In this document: piece after piece, positions 54,484-63,967 of the stretch | Position numbering within the stretch: the stretch's first letter is position 1 | Layout of the letters: every line of letters begins with the position of its first letter | Origin: Rhodoplanes sp. | GTDB lineage: Bacteria > Pseudomonadota > Alphaproteobacteria > Rhizobiales > Xanthobacteraceae | NCBI RefSeq assembly: GCF_013377085.1 | Contig: NZ_JACAAX010000007.1 | Location: 99,033-163,032 of the forward strand | Length of the DNA: 64,000 nucleotides | Direction of reading: 5' to 3' | Notes under the pieces: generated by a model | What the model was told of the DNA's origin: nothing | Databases searched by the model: none | The model's input: the letters and a program-made list of their open reading frames with translations, nothing else | Made by a program: the position numbers and the translations under genes

Positions 54484-57015
54484 TCAGTTCACCTGGCCGC
54501 CGCGCTTGATGTCGGCCTCGATCAGCAGCTTGGTGCCGCCGCCGAACCGCACCCGGTAGGCCTGCAGGTTCTCCATGATGCGCTGGACGTAGTTGCGCGT
54601 CTCGGAGAACGGGATGCGCTCGACCCAGTCGACCGCGTCGACGTTCGGGTCGCGCGGATCGCCGAAGCGCTCGATCCACTCCTTCACCCGGCCGCGACCG
54701 GCATTGTAAGCCGCGAAGGCGAGAATGTAGGAGCCGTTGTAGGCCTCGATATTGCCGCCGAGCTCGGCGGCGCCGAACTGCACGTTGTAGACCTTGTCGT
54801 TCAGGAGCCGCTTCTGGTCGAACGAGACGCCGTGCTTCCTGGCGATGTAGCGCCCGGCTTCCGGCGTCACCTGCATCAGCCCCAGCGCGTTGGCCGTCGA
54901 CACGGTCTTCGGATTGAAGGCGCTCTCCTGGCGCGCGATGGCGTAGACCACGGCGGGCTCGACCTCGGGTCCGATCGCCGAGTAGCGCGGCAGCCCGATG
55001 GTCGGGAAGGCGGCGTGGTCGAGCGGCAGGCCGTTGCCGAGCGCCGTCTTGCCGAGCAGCAGCACGGCGCGGGCGTCGTCGTATTTGGCGGCGAGCTCGG
55101 CGATCAGCGTCAGGGCGCCGACATCGGTCGTGCGGTCGGCGAGATCGGCGACGAACGGGATCACCAGGTCGCGCTCGTCGATCGCATAGAGAATCTCGAC
55201 GGCCCGCACCACCTCGAGCCGTCCGAGCGCGGCGCGCTTGTCGGCCGACATGGCCGGCGGATTCTTCAGCGCGATCTCGCCGAGGCCGAGACGGCCGCGG
55301 GCGAGCTGGCCGTAATAGGCGGTGCTCCAGCGGGCCGCCTGCTCGTAATGGGCGCGCGCCGTGTCGCGGCGTCCGGCCACCTCGGCAGCGCGGCCGAGCC
55401 AGTAACCGGCGCGCGACAGCGAGATCGGGTTCTTCACGCCGGTGGCGATGATGCGCTGGAAGTGCTGGCTCGCGGTCGCCGGATCGTTCAGGAAGCGCAG
55501 CGCGATCCAGCCGGCCATGAACTCGTGCTCGACCTGATAGTTCTCCTTCTCGGGCGTCGCCGCGTTGCGACAGACCAGATAGGCGGACTTGTGCTCGCCG
55601 AGCTCGATCAGCTTGCGGGCGATCAGGCGCCGCTCGATCCACCATTCGTCGGTGTCGTGTCCCTCGCCGATGTCGCGTGGGATCGCCAGCATCAGGCGGG
55701 CGGCCTCCTCGTAGTGCTCGTTGCGGCGCAGCCACTGGATGCGGCTGAAGGCCAGCCCGATGTCGTTGCGCGCGCCGAGCCCGTCGAGCAGCGACTTGGC
55801 ATTCGAGGCCTTGTCGGTGACGGCATCGCGCGCCTTGGCGATCGCCGGCTCGGAGCCGCCGAGCCGCTGCGCCGCCCGCATGGCGACATCGAGCTCGTTG
55901 GTATAGAGCCGCCGGTCCATGCGCGCCTTGTCGTCGGCGCGGGTGATCGCGCCCGGGAAGGTTTCTTGGATCTCCTCCTCGAGATCGCGGCCGAACGAGT
56001 CGTTGCGCCACACGTGGCGCACATAGGCCTGCGCGTTCGCCTGGTCGCCGGACGCCATCAGGGCGCGGGCCATCACCAGCTTGCCGCGGGTGCCGAGCGG
56101 CTTGTTGCCGGAGAAGAACGCCCGCACGGTCGCGGCGTCGGTCTTCTCGCTCCACATCATGTTCTCGGCCCGCCGGCGCAGCATGCCGATGCTCGGCCAT
56201 GTCGGGTTGGCGTCGATGAAGCGGGCGTAGCGCGCGAAATTCACGCCGTTGTCGTTGGCACGCAGCAGCGCCCATTCGACGAGCTTCTGCGCCAGCGGAT
56301 CCGACATGCCGGCCTGCAGGTCGGTCGCCTCGCTCGACCGGCCGCGGCGCGCCGCGGCGATCGCCTGCTTCACGGCGGAGAGGTCGGCGCTGGAGGTGGT
56401 GCGCGACGGCGCGTAGGCGAGGGGCTCGCTGGCGTGCGGCGGCGTGTAGGAGGCGCTCGTTGCGGCCAGCGGGGCGGCCGATGCGGTCGTGTCGGCGGCG
56501 GCGCCTTCGGGGGCACGCAGCGACATCGGCACGGTCGGCACGGCGGAGGCCGAGCGGGTCGCGCCGGCAGCCGGCTTGCTGTTCGGCTTGGACGCCGATT
56601 TGCTGTCCGTCTTGGTCGACGTCTTGGTCGCCGTCTTGGAATGGGCCTTGGTGTCGCTCTTGGCCGCGAGCTTCGCCGTCGCGGCCTTGCCGGACGATGC
56701 GGTCTTGGCAGACGATGGCTTGCCCGAATCCTTGGAGCCCTTGTCCGGCGTCCTCGCCGCGGCCTTGCCGGGGGTCGGCTTGGCGGCCGTGGACTTTTCG
56801 CTCTTGGACTTGTCGGTCTTGGACTTGTCGGTCGCTGACTTGGTCGACGGCTTGGCTTGCGTCGTCTGATCGGTGGACGCGGGTGCGGACCATGCGGGCA
56901 GCGGAGCCAGCGACACGGTGCCCAGCAGGGTGGCGAGCGCCAGCGCCGACACGGTCAGGCCCAATTGATGCAGCCCGAACCACTGCAACCGGAAACGATC
57001 ATTGCCTGCGACCAC
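54484..57015 (-). CDS. Soluble lytic murein transglycosylase (Slt-type) with Lys-rich linker
   Basis: 843 residues starting with GTG. The signal anchor is at about 15-43 (LGLTVSALALATLLGTVSLAPLPAWSAP). Residues 48-150 form a Lys/Ser/Thr/Ala-rich low-complexity linker (DKSKTDKSKSEKST and TKTSTKTDSKS). A long alpha-superhelical domain follows (about 220-640). The C-terminal SLT domain has the catalytic Glu in IARQESAFNPKTVSTANALGLMQVTP and AFAAYNAGRGRV. It cleaves peptidoglycan glycan strands to 1,6-anhydro-MurNAc products in the periplasm. It is divergent from dapA. Confidence 0.93.
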   Translation of the reverse strand: MVAGNDRFRLQWFGLHQLGLTVSALALATLLGTVSLAPLPAWSAPASTDQTTQAKPSTKSATDKSKTDKSKSEKSTAAKPTPGKAAARTPDKGSKDSGKPSSAKTASSGKAATAKLAAKSDTKAHSKTATKTSTKTDSKSASKPNSKPAAGATRSASAVPTVPMSLRAPEGAAADTTASAAPLAATSASYTPPHASEPLAYAPSRTTSSADLSAVKQAIAAARRGRSSEATDLQAGMSDPLAQKLVEWALLRANDNGVNFARYARFIDANPTWPSIGMLRRRAENMMWSEKTDAATVRAFFSGNKPLGTRGKLVMARALMASGDQANAQAYVRHVWRNDSFGRDLEEEIQETFPGAITRADDKARMDRRLYTNELDVAMRAAQRLGGSEPAIAKARDAVTDKASNAKSLLDGLGARNDIGLAFSRIQWLRRNEHYEEAARLMLAIPRDIGEGHDTDEWWIERRLIARKLIELGEHKSAYLVCRNAATPEKENYQVEHEFMAGWIALRFLNDPATASQHFQRIIATGVKNPISLSRAGYWLGRAAEVAGRRDTARAHYEQAARWSTAYYGQLARGRLGLGEIALKNPPAMSADKRAALGRLEVVRAVEILYAIDERDLVIPFVADLADRTTDVGALTLIAELAAKYDDARAVLLLGKTALGNGLPLDHAAFPTIGLPRYSAIGPEVEPAVVYAIARQESAFNPKTVSTANALGLMQVTPEAGRYIARKHGVSFDQKRLLNDKVYNVQFGAAELGGNIEAYNGSYILAFAAYNAGRGRVKEWIERFGDPRDPNVDAVDWVERIPFSETRNYVQRIMENLQAYRVRFGGGTKLLIEADIKRGGQVN

Positions 57016-57096
57016 GGACCGCCCCCCTGGTCAGAACCAGACCCGCCCCCGGCGACCTTCCGGCCGCTCTCGTTAACAATTCCCTAATCGGGTCCG

Positions 57097-57110
57097 AACA
57101 TGGCCATGTT
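57097..57110. promoter_or_regulatory. Palindrome AACATGGCCATGTT between slt and dapA
   Basis: A perfect 14-base palindrome in the 234-base divergent region, 140 bases upstream of the dapA ATG and 82 bases upstream of the slt start. An operator role is inferred. Confidence 0.35.
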
Positions 57111-57249
57111 TCGGCGCAATCGCGGCGCCAACAAGGTGCGGCGAACCCTGCGCCGGGGCGTTGGTTTCGCTGCGAACAGGGCTTTCATCGCCGGGGCCGA
57201 CCCGGTAACAATGTGTCCCGTTGCCGAGCCGGGACGAAGGAGCGTTTTC

Positions 57250-58140
57250 ATGGCCGCCAAGAGCAATTTCAGAGGATCTTTCACGGCCCTGGTGACTCCG
57301 TTCAAGAACGGCGGCATCGACGAAGCGGCGTTTCGCGCGCTGGTCGACTGGCAGATCGCCGAGGGCACCAACGGCCTGGTGCCGGTCGGCACCACGGGCG
57401 AGAGCCCGACCCTGTCGCATGAAGAGCATCATCGCGTCGTCGAGTGGTGCATCGACCAGGCTGCCGGGCGCGTGCCGGTGATCGCCGGCGCCGGGTCGAA
57501 CTCCACGTCCGAGGCGGTCGCCCTGTCGAAGCACGCCGAGAAGGCCGGCGCCTCCGGCGTTCTGGTGGTCACGCCTTATTACAACAAGCCGACCCAGGAA
57601 GGCCTCTACCAGCACTTCAAGGCGGTCAACGACGCGATCGGCATCCCGATCATCATCTACAATATCCCGGCCCGCTCGGTGATCGACATGTCGGTCGAGA
57701 CCATGGCGCGGCTGTTCGAGCTGCCGAACATCGCCGGCGTGAAGGACGCCACCGCCAATGTGCTGCGGGTGTCGCTGCAGCGCGCCGGGGTGGGCGAGGA
57801 CTTCAACCAGCTCTCCGGCGAGGACGGCACCGCGCTCGGCTTCATGGCCCATGGCGGCCACGGCTGCATCTCGGTGACGTCGAATGTCGCGCCGCGCCTG
57901 TGCGCCCACTTCCAGGTCGCCTGCCTGAAGGGCGACTATGCGGCCGCGTTGACCCTGCAGGACAAGCTGTTGCCGCTCCACCAGGCGCTGTTCATCGAGA
58001 CCAACCCGTCGCCGGCCAAGTACGCGCTGTCGCTGCTCGGCCGCTGCACCGAGACGGTCCGCCTGCCGCTGGTCGGCGTCTCGGACAAGACCAAGGCGGC
58101 GGTGCGCGACGCCATGGTCCATGCCGGCCTGATCAACTGA
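57250..58140 (+). CDS. dapA: 4-Hydroxy-tetrahydrodipicolinate synthase
   Basis: 296 residues. It condenses pyruvate with aspartate semialdehyde in lysine/diaminopimelate synthesis. The Schiff-base Lys165 is in IAGVKDAT, Tyr137 in IIYNIPARS, the Thr48-Thr49 pair in [10 protein letters not shown] and Tyr111 in TPYYNKP. ATG 57250 matches the family start; the 50 codons before it are leader. It is placed next to smpB, a common alphaproteobacterial arrangement. Confidence 0.98.
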   Translation: MAAKSNFRGSFTALVTPFKNGGIDEAAFRALVDWQIAEGTNGLVPVGTTGESPTLSHEEHHRVVEWCIDQAAGRVPVIAGAGSNSTSEAVALSKHAEKAGASGVLVVTPYYNKPTQEGLYQHFKAVNDAIGIPIIIYNIPARSVIDMSVETMARLFELPNIAGVKDATANVLRVSLQRAGVGEDFNQLSGEDGTALGFMAHGGHGCISVTSNVAPRLCAHFQVACLKGDYAAALTLQDKLLPLHQALFIETNPSPAKYALSLLGRCTETVRLPLVGVSDKTKAAVRDAMVHAGLIN

Positions 58141-58158
58141 GCGGTCCTCCTGCGATTC

Positions 58159-58245
58159 GTCATGCCGGCGCTTGTCGCGGGCATCTACGACCTTTAATGG
58201 CCGCATCGAAGAACCGTGGATGGCCGGGACAAGCCCGGCCATGAC
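58159..58245. repeat. Bipartite palindromic repeat between dapA and smpB (copy 7)
   Basis: GTCAT-GCCGGCGCTTGTCGCGGGC-ATC ... GTGGAT-GGCCGGG-ACAAG-CCCGGCC-ATGAC. The left hairpin is degraded while the right one is perfect. It begins 19 bases after the dapA stop. Confidence 0.7.
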
Positions 58246-58281
58246 CACAGAGGCTGTCTAAACCCGCAAAGGTCGGTGGCC

Positions 58282-58758
58282 GTGGCCGAAAAAAAGGATC
58301 CGGAGCGCAAGATCGTCGCGGACAACCGCAAGGCGCGCTTCAACTACGAGATCGGCGAGACCTTCGAGGCGGGCATCGCGTTGCTCGGATCCGAGGTCAA
58401 GTCGCTGCGCCAAGGGCGTGCGACGATTGCGGAATCCTATGCCGACGCCAAGGGCGGGGAGATCTGGCTGGTGAACGCCAACATCCCCGAATACGGGCAG
58501 TCCGGGCCGTTCAACAACCACGCCCCCAAGCGCCCGCGCAAGCTGCTGCTGCACAGCCGCGAGATCGCCAAGCTGGCGCAGGGGATCGAGCGCGAGGGCA
58601 TGACCATCGTGCCGCTGCGCATGTACTTCAACGATCGCGGCCGGGCCAAGATCGAGCTGGCGCTCGCCAAAGGCAAGAAGCTGCACGACAAGCGCGACAC
58701 CGAGAAGAAGCGCGACTGGGACCGCGAGAAGGGCCGCCTGCTGCGGGCCAAGGGCTGA
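58282..58758 (+). CDS. smpB: SsrA-binding protein SmpB
   Basis: 158 residues. It delivers tmRNA to stalled ribosomes (trans-translation). The OB-fold core is [44 protein letters not shown], and the C-terminal tail is Lys/Arg-rich ([22 protein letters not shown]). A GTG at 58282 is chosen because AAAGG lies 9 bases before it; a GTG two codons upstream is too close. No tmRNA gene was seen in the window. Confidence 0.96.
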   Translation: MAEKKDPERKIVADNRKARFNYEIGETFEAGIALLGSEVKSLRQGRATIAESYADAKGGEIWLVNANIPEYGQSGPFNNHAPKRPRKLLLHSREIAKLAQGIEREGMTIVPLRMYFNDRGRAKIELALAKGKKLHDKRDTEKKRDWDREKGRLLRAKG

Positions 58759-58769
58759 GCGGAGGCAAC

Positions 58770-59333
58770 ATGCTGCATGACCCCAACACGCTGCCCGACG
58801 ATCTGCCCGTGCCGCAGGACGACGGCGCGGCCGACCATTTGACCGGCCTCGCCATTCCGGCCATCGCCCTGCCGGCGACCGACGGCACGATGGTCGATCT
58901 CTCGGCGCTGCGGGGCCGCACCGTGGTCTATGCCTATCCGCGCACCGGCCGGCCGGGGCAGCCGCTGCCGACGGGTTGGGACGCGATCCCGGGCGCGCGC
59001 GGCTGCACGCCGCAATCCTGCGGCTTCCGCGACCACTTTTCCGACCTGAGGGCGCGCGGGGTCGCCCACCTGTTCGGCCTCTCGACCCAGGACACCGGCT
59101 ACCAGCGCGAGGCGGCGGAGCGGCTGCATCTGCCGTTCCGGCTGTTGTCGGACGCGGCGTTCCGTCTCACCGACGCGCTCCGCCTGCCGACCTTCACGGT
59201 CGACGGCATGCGGTTGATCCGGCGGCTGACTTTGGTGATCGACGACGGCGTGATCGCGACGGTGCTCTATCCGGTCTTCCCGCCCGACCGCAGCGCCGCC
59301 GCCGTGCTGGAGTGGCTCGCTGCGTCGAGGTGA
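58770..59333 (+). CDS. AhpC/TSA-family peroxiredoxin
   Basis: 187 residues. The thioredoxin-fold peroxiredoxin has GLAIPAIALPATDGTMVDLSALRGRTVVYAYPRTGRPG. The presumed peroxidatic Cys is in GARGCTPQSCGFRDHF, a Bcp-like GCTPQxC pattern with the second Cys five residues on. About 13 residues are inserted between the YPRTG strand and the active site compared with BCP/PrxQ. It starts 11 bases after smpB. Its last 67 bases overlap the 3' end of the UDG gene on the other strand. Confidence 0.85.
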   Translation: MLHDPNTLPDDLPVPQDDGAADHLTGLAIPAIALPATDGTMVDLSALRGRTVVYAYPRTGRPGQPLPTGWDAIPGARGCTPQSCGFRDHFSDLRARGVAHLFGLSTQDTGYQREAAERLHLPFRLLSDAAFRLTDALRLPTFTVDGMRLIRRLTLVIDDGVIATVLYPVFPPDRSAAAVLEWLAASR

Positions 59334-60007
59334 GCCCGCACGGCCGTGAACACGTCGCGGAACATTTTTTCCGTCAGCACGCCCGTGTTCGTGTTGTAGC
59401 GGGAGCAGTGATAGCTGTCGAAGACCGTGAGATCGCCGCAGGGATGGACGGCGCCGTGGCCGAACGGGCAGGCGGACTTCTTGCGTCCGAGCGTGGTGAT
59501 CATGGTGTCGTGGGCGACCCGGCCGAGCGCGACGACGGCGGCGAGGCGCGGCATCTCGGCCATGGTGGCGATCAGGAACGGCCGGCAGGTGGCGATCTCC
59601 GGGCCGGTCGGCTTGTTCTCCGGCGGCACGCAGCGCACCGCATTGGTGATGCGCGCATCGAGAAGCGTCAGCCCGTCGTCCGGCCGCGCCGCATAGGTGC
59701 CGCGGGCAAATCCGAAGTCCAGCAGCGTCGCGTAGAGCAGGTCGCCGGCGTAGTCGCCGGTGAACGGCCGGCCCGTGCGGTTGGCGCCCTGCAGGCCGGG
59801 GGCGAGCCCGACGATCAGCAGGCGCGCGTCAGAAGGTCCGAAGGAGGGCACCGGTGCGTTGCACCACTCCGGCTTGCGGCTCCGCCAGGTTTCGCGGAAT
59901 TCGACGAGGCGCGGGCAGCGCGGGCAATCGCCGCGCGGCTCGGGACCGAGCGCTGGCTCGGCCCCGCGAGTCGCGGCGCCGGACGGGCCCGGAACGGCCG
60001 GACCCAT
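59267..60007 (-). CDS. Family 5 uracil-DNA glycosylase
   Basis: 246 residues from the ATG at 60005-60007. CPRCPRLVEFRE supplies the first cysteines of an Fe-S cluster; C(RPF) and later Cys complete it. The catalytic/water motif is LLIVGLAPGLQGANRTGRPFTGDYAG, the type 5 (UDGb) signature that lacks the Asp or Asn of families 1 and 4. The C-terminal motif is FDSYHCSRYNTNTG (His). It removes uracil and other deaminated bases. The start shares its A with the TGA of the upstream NYN gene (TGATG), so the two are coupled. Confidence 0.92.
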   Translation of the reverse strand: MGPAVPGPSGAATRGAEPALGPEPRGDCPRCPRLVEFRETWRSRKPEWCNAPVPSFGPSDARLLIVGLAPGLQGANRTGRPFTGDYAGDLLYATLLDFGFARGTYAARPDDGLTLLDARITNAVRCVPPENKPTGPEIATCRPFLIATMAEMPRLAAVVALGRVAHDTMITTLGRKKSACPFGHGAVHPCGDLTVFDSYHCSRYNTNTGVLTEKMFRDVFTAVRAHLDAASHSSTAAALRSGGKTG

Positions 60008-60645
60008 CAATCCTCGTCGAAAGTGTCGGTGCTGGCCGGGGCGGGCTCCGACGACCGCACCGAGGTGCTGCGCTGGAGGAACTGCGGCGTGTGGCGGGGC
60101 TCGCGGGCGGCCCGCTCGCCGGGATCGCGTCCGATCTTCGGCTGCAGCTCGACGATGTCGAGGAAGATGTCGGCCTGCCGGCGGAGCTCGTCGGCCACCA
60201 TCGGGGGCTGGGTCGAGATGGTCGACACCACGGTGACGCGCACGCCGCGCCGCTGCACCGCCTCGACCAGCGAGCGGAAGTCGCCGTCGCCCGAGAACAG
60301 CACCATGTGGTCGATATTGCCGGCGATCTCCATGGCATCGACCGCGAGCTCGATGTCCATGTTGCCCTTGACCTTGCGCCGGCCGGTCTGGTCGACGAAC
60401 TCCTTGGTGGCCTTGGTGACGACCGTGTAACCGTTGTAATCGAGCCAGTCGATCAGGGGGCGAATCGACGAATATTCTTGGTCTTCGACAACAGCGGTGT
60501 AGTAGAACGCGCGCAGAAGATAGCCTCGGCTCTGGAACTCGCGCAGTAACCGCTTGTAATCGATGTCAAATCCGAGCGACTTTGCCGTCGCGTAGAGATT
60601 TGCTCCATCAATGAACAGAGCGATTTTTTCGCTTGGTACTGCCAT
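60007..60645 (-). CDS. NYN (PIN-like) domain protein, LabA/DUF88 family
   Basis: 212 residues. PIN-like acidic residues: IALFIDGANLYATAK (Asp14), KVKGNMDIELAVDAM (Asp) and LFSGDGDFRSLVEAVQRRGV (two Asp). The C-terminal 50 residues are low complexity. NYN proteins are predicted metal-dependent RNases. Here it is the first gene of a two-gene unit with UDG and is divergent from rpoZ. Confidence 0.92.
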   Translation of the reverse strand: MAVPSEKIALFIDGANLYATAKSLGFDIDYKRLLREFQSRGYLLRAFYYTAVVEDQEYSSIRPLIDWLDYNGYTVVTKATKEFVDQTGRRKVKGNMDIELAVDAMEIAGNIDHMVLFSGDGDFRSLVEAVQRRGVRVTVVSTISTQPPMVADELRRQADIFLDIVELQPKIGRDPGERAAREPRHTPQFLQRSTSVRSSEPAPASTDTFDED

Positions 60646-60967
60646 GGTTCTCTCGTTACTTGTATAGGACCGCGTGTCACAAACGGCACGCGCCGGGGTC
60701 TGGTCGTACCAGCATCATGTTCGGATGATTCGGATGATCACGACCTGAAAAAGGTCATCACTTGCCTGCGGCGCAGACGCAAGCGCTGCATCCAAAATCC
60801 GATTCCGACAATGACATATCCGTTTCAGAAGTTCTCTTCTAGTCAATTCACGAGATGAATACCTCATAAAAATTTGCAATCCTCCCCGTTAGCCGTTGCG
60901 CTTCCGCAACGAGACCATTACGAGAGAGCCAAACCCCACAGGCATTCGAGCAGGAGTCCGCCCCCGC
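60646..60967. other. Divergent region between NYN gene and rpoZ
   Basis: 322 bases with no gene. It contains a tandem TTCGGATGA (two copies, about 60721-60738) and a short GACCT-GAAAAA-AGGTC stem at 60743-60757. The segment 60790-60890 is AT-rich for this genome and likely holds the rpoZ promoter. Confidence 0.45.
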
Positions 60968-61375
60968 ATGGCCCGCGTCACCGTTGAAGACTGCATCGAC
61001 AAGGTCAGCAACCGCTTCGAGCTCGTCCTTCTGGCGGGCTATCGTGCCCGCATGATTTCGTCCGGCGCCCAGATCACGATCGACCGCGACAACGACAAGA
61101 ATCCTGTCGTCGCGCTGCGCGAGATCGCCGACGAGACCATCTCGCCCGAGGATCTCAAGGAAGAGCTGGTCCACTCGCTGCAGAAATACGTCGAGGTCGA
61201 CGAGCCCGAGCCCGAGGCGATCCCGTTGATCGGCGGTGGCGGTGAAGGCGTCGACGCCGACGATACCGAGGTCTTGATGGAGCGGATGACCGAGGAAGAG
61301 CTCCTGAAGGGGCTCGAGGGTCTCGCCCCGCCGGAGGAGCGGCCGGAGCCGGTCGAGCCGGACGACGAGGAGTAA
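60968..61375 (+). CDS. rpoZ: RNA polymerase omega subunit
   Basis: 135 residues, with the long acidic tail usual in alphaproteobacteria (VEPDDEE end). [30 protein letters not shown] is the conserved core that chaperones beta'. The ATG at 60968 is the family start. It is followed by a terminator and then rsh, the conserved rpoZ-rsh order. Confidence 0.97.
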   Translation: MARVTVEDCIDKVSNRFELVLLAGYRARMISSGAQITIDRDNDKNPVVALREIADETISPEDLKEELVHSLQKYVEVDEPEPEAIPLIGGGGEGVDADDTEVLMERMTEEELLKGLEGLAPPEERPEPVEPDDEE

Positions 61376-61427
61376 AGCGCGTCGAGAGTCGTCGCTCACC
61401 GCGCGGCTGCCACGTCACCAGAACCCG

Positions 61428-61458
61428 AACCGGCGGCGCTCACGGCCCGCCGGTTTTT
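61428..61458 (+). terminator. Terminator after rpoZ
   Basis: AACCGGCGG-CGCTCACGGC-CCGCCGGTT followed by three more T. The stem is 9 bp and the T-run is effectively five, so it is a likely intrinsic terminator 53 bases after the stop. Confidence 0.7.
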
Positions 61459-61619
61459 GCATGTCGGGCCGAGAGGTTGTTGTTGCCGCGCCGGCGCATC
61501 GGCATGCTAACGTGACACGTTGTTTTGTTCGCGCCGCAGCCCTCCGAGGGCCGACGGGCTGCGCAAGGCGCTCGCGGTAGGAACCGTCACGGTGAGACCG
61601 CTCGCGGAGAGGAGAAGAG

Positions 61620-63935
61620 GTGGGGCCGCCGGTCACCAAATTGCCGCGGATGCAGGTGCAGGCGCCCGGCCAGGCGCCGCGCGATGTCGCGCCGCCCGGA
61701 ATCGCCCCCGCCGTCGAGATGCCGCCGCCGGCCAAGCGGATGATGCGTCAATACGAGCTCGTCGAGCGCGTCCGCAAGTATAATCCGAAGACGAACGAAG
61801 ACTTGCTCAACCGCGCCTATGTCTACGCCATGCGGGCGCATGGCGAGCAGAAGCGGGCCTCCGGCGATCCCTATTTCTCGCATCCGCTCGAGGTCGCCGC
61901 GATCCTCACCGACCTCAAGCTCGACGACGCCACCATCGCGGCCGCGCTGCTCCACGACACCATCGAGGACACCGACGCGACCCGCAAGGACATCGACACG
62001 ATCTTCGGGCCCGACATCGGCCACCTGGTCGAGGGCCTGACCAAGCTCAAGAAGCTCGAGCTGGTGTCGCGCGAGGCCAAGCAGGCCGAGAACCTGCGCA
62101 AGCTGCTGCTGGCGATCGCCGAGGACGTCCGGGTGCTGCTGGTCAAGCTCGCCGACCGGCTGCACAACATGCGCACCCTCGTCTACATGCCGGTCGAGAA
62201 GCGTGGCCGCATCGCCGAGGAGACGATCGACATCTATGCGCCGCTCGCCGGCCGCATGGGCATGCACGAGATGCGCAGCGAGCTCGAGGATCTGGCGTTC
62301 CGCGAGCTGCACCCCGACGCCTTCAAGGTGATCGATGCGCGGCTCGAGCGGCTCGCGACCCGCAACAGCGACCTGATCGCCGAGATCGAGCAGCAGCTCA
62401 CCGGCAAGCTCGCGGCGCGCGGCATCAAGGCGACAGTCTCGGGCCGGCGCAAGCACGCCTATTCGGTGTGGCGCAAGATGGAGCGCAAGGCGCTCGGCTT
62501 CGAGCAGCTCTCCGACATCTACGGGTTTCGCGCCATCGTCGCGACGCTGGCCGACTGCTACCAGGCGCTCGGCGTCGTCCACACCACCTGGCCGGTCGTG
62601 CCGGGCCGCTTCAAGGACTACATCTCGACGCCCAAGCAGAACGACTATCGCTCGATCCACACCACCGTGATCGGCCCGCGCAACCAGCGCGTCGAGCTGC
62701 AGATCCGCACCGAGGAGATGGACGAGATCGCCGAGTACGGCATCGCGGCGCACTCGCTCTATAAGGACGATCTCGGCTCGCCCTCGGAGACGCTGACGCG
62801 CGAATCGAACGCCTATGCGTGGCTGCGGCGGACCATCGAGCTGCTCGCCGTCGGCTCCAATCCGGAGGAGTTCCTCGAGCACACCAAGCTCGAGCTGTTC
62901 CACGATCAGGTGTTCTGCTTCTCGCCCAAGGGCAAGCTGATCGCATTGCCGCGCAGCGCCACCCCGATCGACTTCGCCTATGCGGTCCACACCGATGTCG
63001 GCAACCGCGCGGTCGGCTGCAAGATCAACGGCAAGATCGCGCCGCTGATCTCCGAGCTGCACAACGGCGACGAGGTCGAGATCCTCATGGCGCGCGGGCC
63101 GAACGCGCTGCCGGCGGCGTGGGAATCCGTCGTCGTCACCGGCAAGGCGCGCGCCGCGATCCGGCGCGCCACCCGGGTCGCGGTGCGCAGCCAGTATGCC
63201 GAGCTCGGGCGCCGCATCGTCGAGCGCCTGTGCCAGCGCGCCAAGCGGGAATACTCGGCGGAAAAGCTCAACGGCGCGCTGCCGCGCCTCGCCCGGGCCT
63301 CGATCGACGACGTGTTCGCAGCGGTCGGCCGCAACGAAATGAAGGCGTCCGACGTCGTCCGCGCCATGTATCCGGACTACAAGGAGGAGCGCGCGACGGC
63401 TGTGCCGAGGCCCGAGAAGGGCTGGTTCGGGCTGAAGACCGGGCAGGCGGTGAAGTTCAAGGTGCCGGGCTCGACCGGCGACGACGCCATTCCGATCCGC
63501 GGCATCAACTCGGACCTGCCGGTGCAATTCGCGCCCGAGGGCGGCGCCGTGCCGGGCGACCGCATCGTCGGCATCATGACGCCGGGGGAGGGGATCACCA
63601 TCTATCCGATCCAGTCGCCCGCCCTGATCGCCTTCGAGGATGCGCCGGAGCGCTGGCTCGACGTGCGCTGGGACGTCGACGAGAAGAACCCGCAGCGATT
63701 CCCGGCCCGCATCGCCGTGCAGTCGGTCAACGAGCCGGGCTCGCTCGCCCAGATCGCTCAGGTGATCGCCGACCACGACGGCAATATCGACAATCTCAAG
63801 ATGAGCCGCTCGTCGCCGGACTTCAGCCAGCTCACCATCGATCTCGCGGTCTACGATCTGAAGCACCTCACCGCGATCATCTCGCAGCTCCGCGCCAAGA
63901 CCGTGGTGGCCAAGGCCGAGCGGGTGGTGGGATGA
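61620..63935 (+). CDS. rsh: Bifunctional (p)ppGpp synthetase/hydrolase Rsh
   Basis: 771 residues starting with GTG after GGAGAGGAGAAGAG. The HD hydrolase domain (about 60-210) has YFSHPLEVAAIL and LLHDTIEDT (His-Asp). The synthetase domain (about 260-380) has YGFRAIV, RFKDYISTPKQNDYRSIHT and VELQIRTEEMDEIAE. TGS (about 420) and ACT (about 690-771) follow. RFKD, not ExDD, in the synthetase is the bifunctional type. It makes and degrades the alarmone in starvation. It is the only Rsh copy in view. Confidence 0.98.
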   Translation: MGPPVTKLPRMQVQAPGQAPRDVAPPGIAPAVEMPPPAKRMMRQYELVERVRKYNPKTNEDLLNRAYVYAMRAHGEQKRASGDPYFSHPLEVAAILTDLKLDDATIAAALLHDTIEDTDATRKDIDTIFGPDIGHLVEGLTKLKKLELVSREAKQAENLRKLLLAIAEDVRVLLVKLADRLHNMRTLVYMPVEKRGRIAEETIDIYAPLAGRMGMHEMRSELEDLAFRELHPDAFKVIDARLERLATRNSDLIAEIEQQLTGKLAARGIKATVSGRRKHAYSVWRKMERKALGFEQLSDIYGFRAIVATLADCYQALGVVHTTWPVVPGRFKDYISTPKQNDYRSIHTTVIGPRNQRVELQIRTEEMDEIAEYGIAAHSLYKDDLGSPSETLTRESNAYAWLRRTIELLAVGSNPEEFLEHTKLELFHDQVFCFSPKGKLIALPRSATPIDFAYAVHTDVGNRAVGCKINGKIAPLISELHNGDEVEILMARGPNALPAAWESVVVTGKARAAIRRATRVAVRSQYAELGRRIVERLCQRAKREYSAEKLNGALPRLARASIDDVFAAVGRNEMKASDVVRAMYPDYKEERATAVPRPEKGWFGLKTGQAVKFKVPGSTGDDAIPIRGINSDLPVQFAPEGGAVPGDRIVGIMTPGEGITIYPIQSPALIAFEDAPERWLDVRWDVDEKNPQRFPARIAVQSVNEPGSLAQIAQVIADHDGNIDNLKMSRSSPDFSQLTIDLAVYDLKHLTAIISQLRAKTVVAKAERVVG

Positions 63936-63944
63936 TCTTTCTTT

Positions 63945-63967
63945 CACCTCCCCCTGGAGGGCAGGGG
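63945..63967. repeat. Second copy of the CACCTCCCC hairpin repeat
   Basis: CACCTCCCCCTGGAGGGCAGGGG resembles the repeat after aspS at 33581. It begins 10 bases after the rsh stop and lies near the end of the window. Confidence 0.5.
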
